A stretch of 64,000 bases of DNA, from NCBI GenBank assembly GCA_031430695.1, contig JANPBZ010000134.1, positions 1 to 64,000 of the forward strand, in the 5' to 3' direction. The translations under genes and the position numbers were made by a program. The stretch is from JAENVT01 sp031430695 (GTDB taxonomy: Bacteria > Actinomycetota > Acidimicrobiia > Acidimicrobiales > Ilumatobacteraceae). Shown here in pieces: positions 16,069 through 24,556 of this stretch. Positions within the stretch are counted from its first letter, which is position 1. Every line of letters begins with the position of its first letter. Below the pieces are notes generated by a model. It searched no databases, had not been told where the DNA came from, and saw nothing but the letters and a program-made list of their open reading frames with translations.

Positions 16069-17010
16069 GTGGACCCGGCAGCCTTCCTGGCCGATCTCGA
16101 AGCCAAGCCGGTCACGCTGCTGGCGTTGCTCGACCAGCTGCCCTCGTGGCCCGAGCTCGGCAGCGGCCCGATCGTGCTCACGGGCATGGGGTCGTCGCGG
16201 TTCGCAGCCGATGTTGCTGCTCGCCGGCTCCGTCGCCATGGCATCGTCGCCGTCGCCGAGTTGGCCTCGGTGGAGACCACGCTGCCGCCGTCGTCGGATC
16301 TCACAGTCATCGGGATCACCGCCTCGGGCCGAAGCGCCGAGACCATCGCGCTGCTGGAAGCCCACGCCGGCATCAGCCGCACGATCGCCCTGACCAACAA
16401 TGCTTCCGTGTCGCTGGCGACCGATCACACCGTGTTGCTGCACGCAGGCGTCGAGGCGGGCGGCATTGCCTGCCGCACGTACCTGCACACGCTGGTTGCG
16501 CTCCTGGTCTTGGAGCAACGTCTGGCCGGTGTCGATCTGCGGTTGGGCGAACGACTGCGCCGTGCCGCCGCCGCGATCGCGTACCTGCTCGATCGACGCG
16601 ATGGTTGGATGCCCCTGTTGCTGGAGTCGATCGAGGGGACGGAGGGGTTGTGGCTGCTGGCCCCGGCGGAGCGGCTCGGCTCCGCGCTGCAGGGTGCGCT
16701 GATGGTACGCGAGGGTCCGCGCCGGGCGGCCGACGGTTGCGAAACCGGCGACTGGAATCACGTCGACGTCTACCTGACCAAATCGCTCGACTATCGAGCC
16801 CTGCTGTTCACCGGTTCGCGATTCGACGCCGATGCGTTGAAATGGATGACCGATCGCGGTAGCCACGTCGCCACGGTTGGAGCAGAACCGGCCGGAGCGT
16901 CGGCCAGTGTTCGATATCCCGGTGACGATGATCCGATCGTGGCCTTGATGACGGAGGTCCTGGTTGCCGAGTTGTTGGCAGCGCACTGGTGGCGAGCGTC
17001 GACCGCCTGA
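16069..17010 (+). CDS. SIS-domain sugar isomerase-like protein
   Basis: A 313-residue protein with two SIS (phosphosugar isomerase) folds, like the isomerase half of GlmS or related amino-sugar-phosphate isomerases/deaminases. The first fold has IVLTGMGSSRFAA near 37-49 and the phosphate-binding loop TASGRSAETI near 85-94. The second has EGLWLLAPAERLGSALQGAL near 188. There is no glutamine amidotransferase domain, so it is not GlmS. GTG 16069 lies 10 bp after the kinase stop, implying an operon in which the kinase makes a sugar phosphate that this protein isomerises or deaminates. The reaction is inferred. Confidence 0.75.
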   Translation: MDPAAFLADLEAKPVTLLALLDQLPSWPELGSGPIVLTGMGSSRFAADVAARRLRRHGIVAVAELASVETTLPPSSDLTVIGITASGRSAETIALLEAHAGISRTIALTNNASVSLATDHTVLLHAGVEAGGIACRTYLHTLVALLVLEQRLAGVDLRLGERLRRAAAAIAYLLDRRDGWMPLLLESIEGTEGLWLLAPAERLGSALQGALMVREGPRRAADGCETGDWNHVDVYLTKSLDYRALLFTGSRFDADALKWMTDRGSHVATVGAEPAGASASVRYPGDDDPIVALMTEVLVAELLAAHWWRASTA

Positions 17011-17061
17011 CAGCATGACAGGAAGTAGCTATCGCAGTGCCGTGGTGGTAATGATCGAGGC

Positions 17062-17697
17062 GTGCTCGGCACATACGACTATCCGGTGAGTCACCGAGTT
17101 TTCGAGCTCGTGGCCGTCGGAACGTTCATCGGCTTCGCCGCCGCGCTCACTCGGCGCGTCGCGGTCGAGGTCGCCGACCGCATGTCGTTGCCGATTGCGA
17201 TTCTGCTCGTCGTGCTGATCGTGGCCGCGTACGCGGTCGCCGACCTGGCATCGGGAATTGTCCACTTCCTGCTCGACAACTTCGGCTCGCCCGATACGCC
17301 GGTGATCGGCCAGAAGTTCGTCAAGCCCTTCCGCGATCATCACGTCGACCCGATGGCCATGACCCAGGGCGATTTCATCGCGGTCAACGCCGACAACGTG
17401 TTCGTCTGCCTGCCCGTGATCGTTCCGTCGTTCTTCTTCCTCGATACCTCGCAGCATCCATATGGCGGTGTGTTCATCGTCGGCCTCGTCTCCGGCGTGA
17501 TCATGACCAACCAGCTACACAAATGGGCACACATGCCGACGGTGCCGCGGCTCGTTGCCGCGGCGCAGCGACATGGTGTGGTGCTGTCGAAGGAGCATCA
17601 CTCCGTGCACCACTCGGGGGCCTACGACCGCAACTACTGCATCACGTGGGGTCATCTCGATCTGCTGTTGAACCGCTTCGTCGCGCACCGCAACTGA
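17062..17697 (+). CDS. CarF/TMEM189-type lipid desaturase (plasmanylethanolamine desaturase-like)
   Basis: A 211-residue membrane protein. Hydrophobic segments are near residues 15-30, 43-62, 110-128 and 133-150. A histidine-rich di-iron set matches the Kua/TMEM189 family: DLASGIVHFLLDN (61-73), FRDHHVDP (90-97), HKWAH (153-157) and EHHSVHHSG (178-186). Characterised members (human PEDS1, Myxococcus CarF) insert the vinyl-ether bond of plasmalogens using oxygen. The conservation of every histidine cluster suggests activity. The GTG start is 52 bp after the SIS gene; a shared transcript is possible. A generic lipid desaturase is the alternative. Confidence 0.85.
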   Translation: MLGTYDYPVSHRVFELVAVGTFIGFAAALTRRVAVEVADRMSLPIAILLVVLIVAAYAVADLASGIVHFLLDNFGSPDTPVIGQKFVKPFRDHHVDPMAMTQGDFIAVNADNVFVCLPVIVPSFFFLDTSQHPYGGVFIVGLVSGVIMTNQLHKWAHMPTVPRLVAAAQRHGVVLSKEHHSVHHSGAYDRNYCITWGHLDLLLNRFVAHRN

Positions 17698-17699
17698 CG

Positions 17700-19097
17700 T
17701 CAGGCAAGAGGGAGGCGAACGCAGGCATCCAGTCCGCCGTCGTTGCGGTTGACCAGGTCCACTTCGCCGCCACTGGCCTCGGCCAATTGCCGAACGATGG
17801 CCAGCCCCAGCCCAGAACCTTCGTGGCCTGCGCTTGAGGCCCTCCAGAATCGATCAAAGGCGTGCTGCAGTTGGTCGGTGGGCATGCCTGGACCGCGATC
17901 GGTCACGTGCACTTCCGCCCAACCGTTGTCACCGACCGCCGACACGGTGATCTCGTTGCCCGGTCCGCCGGCATTGAGCGCGTTGTCGATGTAGTTGTCG
18001 ACGATCTGTTCGAGTGCGCCGGGCACGGCTCGCGCCGTGAGGGTGGCAATTCCGCCGGCGGTCAACCTGACTCCTCGCTCATCGGCAAGTGGCGCCCAGA
18101 TCGCGGCGCGTTCGGTGACGATGTCGGCAACATCGATGGTCTCGGTCGCCATGGTTCCCTGATCCGCCCGGGCCAGCATCAACAGTCCCTCGACGAGGCG
18201 CTGCAACCGTTCCGTCTCCTCGCTGGCAGCCTCGATGTCGCCGCGCGCCGCAGCCGGGTCGGTCTCGATATTGACGGCGGCGCGTTCGAGTTGCAGTCGC
18301 AACGCCGTCAGCGGGGTTCGCAATTGGTGCGAGGCATCGCCGGCGAACGACCGTTGCCGCTCGACCAGCGTCGAGATCTTCTCCGTCATGGTGTTGAACG
18401 ATGCGGCAAGACCGCGGATCTCCGGCGCGCCTTCGTCGATCACCGCCCTGCTGTCGAAGTTGCCTCCGGCAACTTGCTCGGTCGCGCGCTGCAGGCGGCG
18501 CAATGGCCGAACAATGGTCGCGGCCATCAACGCGGCAGCCAGCGCGGCTGCGCCGAGGGAGATCAGGCCGACCGCGACGATCCCGCGAAGCTTGTCGGAT
18601 ACCCGGTCGTCGACACTTGCGGCCGAATACGTGAGTCGAACGACACCGACCGGCAAGGCGCCCGACAGGACCGGCACGGCGACATAGATGATGTCGCCGC
18701 CGAGGGTATCCGAGGGCCTCCGCCCCGAGCTGGGGCTTCCGCTGAGCGCCGCAGCGATCTCGGGTCGCGTCGAGAAGTCGTCACCGCGGCGCGCTTCATC
18801 TCCCGAGACGGCAACCGCGATGCCCAACTCGTCGGTGACCACCACGCGAGCGCCGGTCCTCGTTCGATAGATGTCGACGGTGCTCTGCAGAGCGTCCTGA
18901 CTCTGTTCGCCTGAAGCGAACCCCTCACCCGACAGGGCATCATCGGATGAACCGGCCAGGATGAAGGCGTCGCGCTGAATCGAAGCCAGCACGCGTTCGG
19001 TCTCGACGGTGCGCAGATAGCGACCCAACGGGATGTCCTGTGCAGCAAGAATGACGATCGTGACGCCGACGAAGGCAGCGATCAACCGCCATCTCAC
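17700..19097 (-). CDS. Sensor histidine kinase
   Basis: A 465-residue membrane kinase. An N-terminal helix (RLIAAFVGVTIVILAAQDIP) and a second helix near 170-190 flank an extracytoplasmic sensor region of about 140 residues. A HAMP linker follows (IVRPLRRLQRATEQVAGGNF), then the H-box ASHQLRTPLTALRLQLERA with the phosphorylated His near 256, and the ATPase boxes NYIDNAL (N), DRGPGMP (G1) and GSGLGLAIVRQLAE (G2). It overlaps the upstream regulator by 4 bp (GTGA), so the two are a cognate pair. The signal sensed is unknown; the extracytoplasmic position suggests an envelope cue. Confidence 0.92.
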   Translation of the reverse strand: MRWRLIAAFVGVTIVILAAQDIPLGRYLRTVETERVLASIQRDAFILAGSSDDALSGEGFASGEQSQDALQSTVDIYRTRTGARVVVTDELGIAVAVSGDEARRGDDFSTRPEIAAALSGSPSSGRRPSDTLGGDIIYVAVPVLSGALPVGVVRLTYSAASVDDRVSDKLRGIVAVGLISLGAAALAAALMAATIVRPLRRLQRATEQVAGGNFDSRAVIDEGAPEIRGLAASFNTMTEKISTLVERQRSFAGDASHQLRTPLTALRLQLERAAVNIETDPAAARGDIEAASEETERLQRLVEGLLMLARADQGTMATETIDVADIVTERAAIWAPLADERGVRLTAGGIATLTARAVPGALEQIVDNYIDNALNAGGPGNEITVSAVGDNGWAEVHVTDRGPGMPTDQLQHAFDRFWRASSAGHEGSGLGLAIVRQLAEASGGEVDLVNRNDGGLDACVRLPLA

Positions 19098-19771
19098 GAC
19101 GGAGCTTCCAACCGAAAGCCGACACCTCGAACCGCCTCGATCCATCCGTGGTGGCCGAGTTTCTTGCGCAGTGAGGCGACGTGGGCATCGACTGTTTTGG
19201 TGGGCCCGTACCAATGGGCGTCCCACACAGTCTCGAGAATCTCCGTCCGAGTATGCACCGCCCCGACATCGTTGGCCAGAAAGGCCAACAGATCGAACTC
19301 CTTGGCGGTCAGCGCGATCTCGTCGCCATTGATTCGAACTCGTCGTGTGCGTCGGTCGAGCTCCATCGCTCCGACCGTTTGCGGCGCGCTCATGTCGCGA
19401 TCCTCGGCATTCGGAGGGCCGTCGTTGGTTCGCCGGGCCACAGCCCCGATTCGGGCGACGAGCTCGCGCAGGCTGAACGGCTTGGTGACGTAGTCGTCGG
19501 CGCCCAGCTCGAGGCCCAGCACTCGGTCGAACTCCTCGCTGCGAGCGGTGAGCATGATGATTGGCCTGCGCGAGCGTTGCCGCAGCTGACGGCACACATC
19601 GCGTCCGTCCATGTCGGGCAGGCCGAGATCGAGAAGCACCATCTCGTGGTCGGGCTCGGCCAGTGCGCCCGCCCCCGTCGTGACATGCACGACCGTGTGA
19701 CCCGCAGCGGTCAGTCCTTCGACCAACGTGTCGGCGATGGCCTTGTCATCTTCGACCAACAGCAGCTTCAC
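19094..19771 (-). CDS. OmpR/PhoB-family response regulator
   Basis: A 225-residue regulator. The receiver starts VKLLLVEDD with the acidic pair D8-D9, the phosphoacceptor D48 lies in VLLDLGLPDMDG, and the conserved lysine lies in YVTKPFSLRELVARI. The winged-helix domain is intact (LTAKEFDLLAFLANDVG, TKTVDAHVASLRKKLG, IEAVRGVGFRLE). GTG 19771 is chosen because the receiver normally begins there and because a longer start would run into a tandem repeat that looks like its own binding site. It is translationally coupled to the kinase and diverges from the exported-protein/ApbE cluster, its probable target. Confidence 0.92.
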   Translation of the reverse strand: MKLLLVEDDKAIADTLVEGLTAAGHTVVHVTTGAGALAEPDHEMVLLDLGLPDMDGRDVCRQLRQRSRRPIIMLTARSEEFDRVLGLELGADDYVTKPFSLRELVARIGAVARRTNDGPPNAEDRDMSAPQTVGAMELDRRTRRVRINGDEIALTAKEFDLLAFLANDVGAVHTRTEILETVWDAHWYGPTKTVDAHVASLRKKLGHHGWIEAVRGVGFRLEAPS

Positions 19772-19809
19772 ATGGTCATTGTGACAAGTCCGCCAACGCC
19801 CGCGGCTCT

Positions 19810-19831
19810 TCTTGGACAAATCTTGGATATT
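19810..19831. promoter_or_regulatory. 11-bp tandem direct repeat, candidate regulator binding site
   Basis: TCTTGGACAAA (19810-19820) is followed immediately by TCTTGGATATT (19821-19831). Two head-to-tail 11-bp half-sites are the usual footprint of OmpR/PhoB-type dimers. The site lies between the divergent regulator and the exported-protein genes, so it could control both. Confidence 0.5.
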
Positions 19832-19913
19832 CGCAGCCCGTCCCTTGGGAGGTGCCTCCGTACCGTGCGGTGCATGCGATCCGCGTGATCGCTACGACGG
19901 AAAGGTCTGAACC

Positions 19914-20459
19914 ATGAAGGCACGAATTGCAACAATGATCTCAATCGCCGGAGTGCTGGTGGCCGGCTCGGCTGCAGCGCTGGTGAACACCCAGGTGCTC
20001 AGCGGCAGCGCGTCGCCCTCCCCACTCGTTGTCGATGCTGCATCGCCGACGCAGCCCTCGATCGCCACCACGTTGTCGGCGACAACGCCGACCATCACGG
20101 CTGTCCCTCTGGTTGAGGCGGCAGCGACACCGGCTCCCGCCGCTGTGGCCACCCAGGCGGTCTATGCGATCGGTACATCCGGCACCGTGACACTCGATAC
20201 CGTCGGCGATGTTCTGACGATCGTCGATGTCACGCCTGCCCCGGGCTGGACCATCACCGATTCGGAGCGAGAAGACGCAACGAACGTCGAGATCAAGTTC
20301 CAGTCCGGCAGCATCGAGGTCGAGTTCCACGCCAACTTGCTGTTCGGCGTCGTGACCACCTCGGTCGAGTCCGACGATCAGTCGGCATCCAGTAATTCGA
20401 CGAGCAACTCCGTGGATGACCGCGGCGGTCGCGACGACCATGGTGACGACGATGACTGA
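19914..20459 (+). CDS. Exported protein with acidic C-terminal tail, function unknown
   Basis: A 181-residue protein. It has a signal peptide or N-terminal anchor (ATMISIAGVLVAGSAAALV), a Ser/Thr/Ala/Pro-rich spacer (about 25-80), a compact beta-like domain of about 60 residues (from YAIGTSGTVTLDTVGDVLTI to FHANLLFGVVTTSVE) and an Asp/Gly/His-rich tail. The tail could bind metal ions; that is a guess. GGAAAGG precedes the ATG by 8 nt. It starts a probable operon with the next two genes and faces the two-component system. I see no flavinylation motif that would make it a substrate of ApbE. Confidence 0.7.
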   Translation: MKARIATMISIAGVLVAGSAAALVNTQVLSGSASPSPLVVDAASPTQPSIATTLSATTPTITAVPLVEAAATPAPAAVATQAVYAIGTSGTVTLDTVGDVLTIVDVTPAPGWTITDSEREDATNVEIKFQSGSIEVEFHANLLFGVVTTSVESDDQSASSNSTSNSVDDRGGRDDHGDDDD

Positions 20460-20892
20460 GCCGATGCTGCCAACTGCGGCCGAGCGACTCGCCGCACTTC
20501 GCGCACCGTCGAAGAAGCGCAGCAGACCGGCCAACACGTCGAAGATCCTGTCGGCCGGCTTATCAACGACAGCCATGTTCGGCCTGGTCACGGCGATGGG
20601 TTGGTCGAGCGGCGCCGGCAGCGTGCAGGCCACGTCAGCACCGGTCGCGCCGATCATCCAAGGCGCTGCGGCGGCGGCGGCGCCCACTGTCGCAGCACCT
20701 ACCGCCGTCGTGTCAGCAGCTCCGGTCGAGCCCACTGTCGCCCCGTTGGTGCCAGTGGCGCCCGCGCAGCCGGCGGTTCCGGCGCCGGCAGCCCCGGTCG
20801 TGGTTCCCGTCGTCATTCCGGTGGCTGTTCCCGTTGCCCAACCGCGGGTGCAGGCGGCAGCGTCGAACACCACTACGAGCGCCTCAGGCTGA
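20452..20892 (+). CDS. Membrane-anchored Pro/Ala/Val-rich protein, function unknown
   Basis: A 146-residue protein overlapping the previous gene by 8 bp. It has a basic cytoplasmic N-terminus (about 30 residues, ALRAPSKKRSRPANTSK), one membrane or signal segment (ILSAGLSTTAMFGLVTAMGW) and a low-complexity Ala/Pro/Val stretch to the end that is likely an extended cell-wall-spanning region. No domain is recognised. ATG 20452 is chosen over an upstream start because it sits at the stop of the preceding gene. Its place before apbE suggests a role in an envelope flavin/redox system, but that is inference. Confidence 0.6.
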   Translation: MTEPMLPTAAERLAALRAPSKKRSRPANTSKILSAGLSTTAMFGLVTAMGWSSGAGSVQATSAPVAPIIQGAAAAAAPTVAAPTAVVSAAPVEPTVAPLVPVAPAQPAVPAPAAPVVVPVVIPVAVPVAQPRVQAAASNTTTSASG

Positions 20893-20895
20893 ACC

Positions 20896-21876
20896 GTGAG
20901 CCTCGATGTTCACGTCGGGTCGTGGCGAGCGATGGGATGCACTGTCGACGTTGTCGTCGTCGGCGGGTCACCCGGCTTGCTGTATCTGGCGAGAACGTCG
21001 ATCGATCACCTCGAACGACGCTGGAGTCGCTTGCTGCCAGAGAGCGACAACAGCCGTCTGAACCGCGGCGCCCGGGCCACCGTTCCCCACGACCCGGCGA
21101 CGCCGGTCCTCGTTCAGTCCATGGTCGATGGTTGGCGGGCAACCACGGGCGCGTTCGACCCCACGTTGCTCGCGCCGTTGGTCGGCCTTGGATACAGCGC
21201 GAGTTGGCATGATCCGACTTCGGTCACGTCGTTGCCCCCGGGTTCACTGCCCCGCGGCGATCTCGCTGCGATCTCGATCGACCGCCAGCGCAACATGGTC
21301 AGCGTCCCGCCTGGGATGTGCCTCGACGCAGGTGGCATTGGCAAGGGGCTGGCAGCGGATCTCGTGGTCGGCTATCTGATCGATGCCGGGGCCGCCGGTG
21401 CGTCGGTGTCGATCGGCGGCGATGTGGCCGTACGCGGCAACGCGCCACAGCCCGGCGGTTGGTTGATCGGTGTTGTCGACCCGATGAACATCGAGATCGA
21501 GACGGGTCAACTGACGATGGTCGAAGGCGGTGTCGCCACCTCGGGCACATTGCGTCGACGGTGGGAAACTGACGACGGTGAATCGGTACATCATCTCCTC
21601 GATCCGACGACCGGAAGGCCCGTACTGCACGATCGCGAGATCGTGGCCGTCACCGTCATCGCCGGCACGGCGGCGTGGGCGGAAGTGTGGACCAAGGCCG
21701 TGATGGTGCTGGGCGCGGGCATGCTTGCCGCACTCGACGAACTCGGGCTCGGCGCCCAGGTGACCTATGCCGGCGCGGCGACGGTGACCAACCAGTCGTG
21801 GTCGGCCTTCGCCGTCTCACGCCAGCAGCGGGGCGACCTCGCCGGCGATGAAGTCGACATGGTCGAGGTCCGATAG
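20896..21876 (+). CDS. apbE: FAD:protein FMN transferase
   Basis: A 326-residue ApbE-family enzyme that covalently attaches FMN from FAD to Thr/Ser of envelope flavoproteins. The family core is visible: WRAMGCTVDVVV at the N-terminus, LDAGGIGKGLAADLV near 140-154 (nucleotide and Mg2+ site), ASVSIGGDVAVRG near 170, GVATSGTLRRRW near 212 and HHLLDPTTGRPV near 231. No signal peptide or lipobox is seen, unlike many ApbE proteins. It begins 3 bp after the previous stop. Its last 60 bp overlap the end of the opposing LLM gene. No typical FMN-binding partner is encoded nearby. Confidence 0.88.
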   Translation: MSLDVHVGSWRAMGCTVDVVVVGGSPGLLYLARTSIDHLERRWSRLLPESDNSRLNRGARATVPHDPATPVLVQSMVDGWRATTGAFDPTLLAPLVGLGYSASWHDPTSVTSLPPGSLPRGDLAAISIDRQRNMVSVPPGMCLDAGGIGKGLAADLVVGYLIDAGAAGASVSIGGDVAVRGNAPQPGGWLIGVVDPMNIEIETGQLTMVEGGVATSGTLRRRWETDDGESVHHLLDPTTGRPVLHDREIVAVTVIAGTAAWAEVWTKAVMVLGAGMLAALDELGLGAQVTYAGAATVTNQSWSAFAVSRQQRGDLAGDEVDMVEVR

Positions 21877-22752
21877 GTCGAGGACCTGCAAATAGACCCG
21901 GTCGGCGCCGACGTCGGTGTACTTGCGAATGGCTGCAGCGGTCTCTTCGGCCGATCCAGCCGCGCCGTTCGCGCGAAGCTCGGCCGGCTCGCGCCCGATT
22001 GCTGCCGCACGACGAACGACGTCGGCCTCGGTTCCACCTGCACACACCACGAGCGCAACCGAGTAGCTCATCGGGCGCTGTCGGTTGATCGCCGCGCATG
22101 CAACCTCGACACGTTGTTTGCGTTCGGTGAACGTCTCGACCGAAGCAAATGCGACGTTGCACTCGGTCGCGTATCGGGCGGTCAAGGCCGGCGTACGCGT
22201 CTTGCCACCACCACCGATGATGATCGGTATCGGTTGCTGGACTGGCTTGGGCAAGCCCGGCGAGTCGGTCACGCTGTGCACCGAGCCGGCGTAGCTGAAG
22301 GTCTCGCCGGTCGGCGTGCCCCACAGACCATCGATGATCGCCAGCTGATCGGTGAGGCTGTTGAACCGCGCTGCCGCGTCGGGGAAGTCGAAGCCATAGG
22401 CCGTGTGCTCGGCTTCGTACCAACCGGCGCCGATGCCCAGCTCGACGCGCCCGCCACTCATCTGATCCACCTGGGCGACACTGATCGCCAGCAGACCGGG
22501 ACCGCGGAACGTGACCGGCGAGACCAGGGTTCCGAGGCGGATGGTCGAGGTCTCACGGGCAAGCCCGCCCAGCGTGACCCAGGCATCGGTGGGCCCCGGC
22601 AGACCGCTCGACCCACCCATCACCAGGTAGTGGTCACTGCGGAAGAAACCTCCGAAACCGAGCGCTTCGGCACGCTGGGCCACCGCCAGCAACGTGTCGT
22701 ACGAGGCGCCCTGCTGAGGCTCGGTGAAGATGGACAGGTCGGCGAGCTGCAT
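21817..22752 (-). CDS. LLM-class F420-dependent oxidoreductase
   Basis: A 311-residue TIM-barrel protein of the luciferase-like family. Characteristic pieces are FFRSDHYLVM near 37-46, IRLGTLVSPVTFRGPGLLA near 75, GGRVELGIGAGWYEAEH near 107 and IPIIIGGGGKTRTPALTARY near 178, the loop that binds the flavin or F420 phosphate. Family members in actinobacteria mostly use F420; the substrate is unknown. ATG 22752 begins MQLADLSIF, a normal start for the family. It is on the same strand as the next hydrolase gene, 32 bp upstream, so they may be co-transcribed. Confidence 0.88.
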   Translation of the reverse strand: MQLADLSIFTEPQQGASYDTLLAVAQRAEALGFGGFFRSDHYLVMGGSSGLPGPTDAWVTLGGLARETSTIRLGTLVSPVTFRGPGLLAISVAQVDQMSGGRVELGIGAGWYEAEHTAYGFDFPDAAARFNSLTDQLAIIDGLWGTPTGETFSYAGSVHSVTDSPGLPKPVQQPIPIIIGGGGKTRTPALTARYATECNVAFASVETFTERKQRVEVACAAINRQRPMSYSVALVVCAGGTEADVVRRAAAIGREPAELRANGAAGSAEETAAAIRKYTDVGADRVYLQVLDLSDLDHVDFIAGEVAPLLA

Positions 22753-22784
22753 CAGCGGACAGTAGCGGCCTCGGCCGTCGGCTG

Positions 22785-24020
22785 TCAGGCGATGATCGAC
22801 TGGTACACGAGCTGCTTGAGTTGGCTGCGGATGGGGTGGGTGCTGCTGGGAAGCAGTTGGGTGAAGAACTGCACGGTGAGGTCCTGCGCCGGGTCGATCC
22901 AGAACGCCGTGCTGGCCGCGCCGCCCCATGCGTACTCGCCGGCGCTTCCCGGCACACGGGCCTTGACGGGGTCGATGGTCACGCTGACTCCCAGCCCGAA
23001 GCCAACACCATCGAACGTCGTCTCGGCGAACAACGGCCGGCCGAACGCACTGAGGTCGACGCCGCCCGGCAAGTGGTTGCTGGCCATGTACTTCACGGTG
23101 CCCGGAGCCAGGATGCGCACTCCATCGAGCTCGCCGCCGTGCAGCAACATCTGGGTGAAACGGTGGTAGTCGTGAGCAGTGCTCACCAGCCCACCGCCGC
23201 CGCCGTGCGCCTTCGGTTCGCGCAGCGTGTCGCGGTCCATGGCTTCCATGCGCACCGCCTTGCGCGTCTGCGGATCCGCGCCGTACAACGTGGCGAGGCG
23301 AGGAGCGTGCTCTTCGTCGACGAACCAGGTGGTCTCGTGCATGCCCAGTGGCTCCAACAGCCGGGTGCGCATGAGCTGATCGAGGCGTTGGCCGGTGATG
23401 ACTTCCAACACCCGGCCGAGCACGTCGAGACCGACCGAGTAGTTCCACTCGGTGCCAGGTTGGAACAGCAGTGGCAGCGCCGCCCACCTGTCGACGATTG
23501 CCTCGAGATCGAGGTCGCGGGGCATACCCCATTCGAAACCGGCCTTGCGATACATGGCGTCGACCGGATGGGCGAACATGAACCCGTAGGTCAGCCCGCT
23601 GGTGTGCGCGAACAGATGCCACAAGCGCATCTTCTCGACGACCGGATCCAAGATCGGTGACGTCGAGCTACCCGCCCGCCACACCCGCTGATGCCTGAAC
23701 GCTGGGATGTATCGGTACACCGGGTCGTTCAACTCGAAGGCACCCTCTTCCCACAGCTGTAATGCCAGCACGGCGGTGATGGGCTTGGTCATCGAGAAGA
23801 TGCGCCACAAGGTGTCGGTCTCGACCGCGGCCGCGGCCTCGATGTCGCGATGGCCGTAGGACGACAGGTGCACGATCTTGCCGCGCCGGCTGACGCTGAT
23901 CAGCCAGCCCGGCAGCCTCCCATCGTCGACGTACTTGCGGAAGTGGGTGTCGATGCGGGCGAGTCGCTCGGCCGAGATCCCGACATCGGTTGGGTCGCCT
24001 TCGATCTCAAGTGTTGCCAT
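22785..24020 (-). CDS. Beta-lactamase-fold serine hydrolase (class C/esterase-like)
   Basis: A 411-residue hydrolase of the penicillin-binding-protein/class C beta-lactamase fold. The nucleophile motif is SMTK (Ser76, Lys79). The tyrosine motif is YSV in WNYSVGLDVLG rather than YxN, as in family VIII esterases, and HGGGGG near 270 is a possible third motif. No signal peptide is present, so it is probably a cytoplasmic esterase rather than a beta-lactamase. MATLEIEGDP at 24020 is preferred over a start 24 nt upstream. Length fits family VIII esterases (about 400). Confidence 0.85.
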   Translation of the reverse strand: MATLEIEGDPTDVGISAERLARIDTHFRKYVDDGRLPGWLISVSRRGKIVHLSSYGHRDIEAAAAVETDTLWRIFSMTKPITAVLALQLWEEGAFELNDPVYRYIPAFRHQRVWRAGSSTSPILDPVVEKMRLWHLFAHTSGLTYGFMFAHPVDAMYRKAGFEWGMPRDLDLEAIVDRWAALPLLFQPGTEWNYSVGLDVLGRVLEVITGQRLDQLMRTRLLEPLGMHETTWFVDEEHAPRLATLYGADPQTRKAVRMEAMDRDTLREPKAHGGGGGLVSTAHDYHRFTQMLLHGGELDGVRILAPGTVKYMASNHLPGGVDLSAFGRPLFAETTFDGVGFGLGVSVTIDPVKARVPGSAGEYAWGGAASTAFWIDPAQDLTVQFFTQLLPSSTHPIRSQLKQLVYQSIIA

Positions 24021-24067
24021 CGGGATCGACGATACGACGATCACCGACTGGTGCGTGGTGTCGGGCG

Positions 24068-24556
24068 CTACGGATCAGGTACCTTCGGCCGCCCGGCCGA
24101 ACCAGGCGCAGCAGTCGAGATTCGTCGCAACCACACCGCCACCGGTCCTGCCGGATCCTCGACGTACCACGACTCCCATCCACCTGGGACGAAGCCTTCG
24201 GCGCGCTCGACCACCCACGTCGCGGCCTCGGCTGCGAGGGTCGCCAGCGGCGCCATTGCCACCACCTCAGCAGCGCCGGGTCGTGGTGCCAGGCGGGCAA
24301 GGGTGGTCCACAGGTTGGTGGTCATCAGCATTGGCCATGCGCTCGGCCAGTCGAGTTCGGGCAGATGGCTGCCGCGCCGGTTGTTGCAGCGGCGATGAGC
24401 AAGGCGCAGGTTGGCCATGTCGGGCGAGCCACCCCTCGACCGCGGCACGAGATGGTCGATGGTTGCCTGCCAGGGTCCGATCGCTGCGGCGTCGATGGCA
24501 TCGCCGCACAACCAGCACCACCAACCATCACGCTCGGCGAGACGGGAGAGTTGCAT
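24068..24556 (-). CDS. HNH-domain protein
   Basis: A 162-residue protein with an HNH nuclease fold in its first 65 residues: WWCWLCG (first zinc Cys pair), TIDHLVPRSRGGSPDMANL (catalytic H) and RLAHRRCNNRRGS (second pair region). The C-terminal 90 residues are of unknown fold. Such small actinobacterial HNH proteins are usually stand-alone. Its ATG lies 29 bp inside the end of the upstream dioxygenase gene, so translation is probably coupled. A cellular DNA substrate is not evident. Confidence 0.8.
   Translation of the reverse strand: MQLSRLAERDGWWCWLCGDAIDAAAIGPWQATIDHLVPRSRGGSPDMANLRLAHRRCNNRRGSHLPELDWPSAWPMLMTTNLWTTLARLAPRPGAAEVVAMAPLATLAAEAATWVVERAEGFVPGGWESWYVEDPAGPVAVWLRRISTAAPGSAGRPKVPDP

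Noticed and set aside
22785..24020. Beta-lactamase resistance gene
   Set aside because: No signal peptide and YSV instead of YxN; more like a family VIII esterase.
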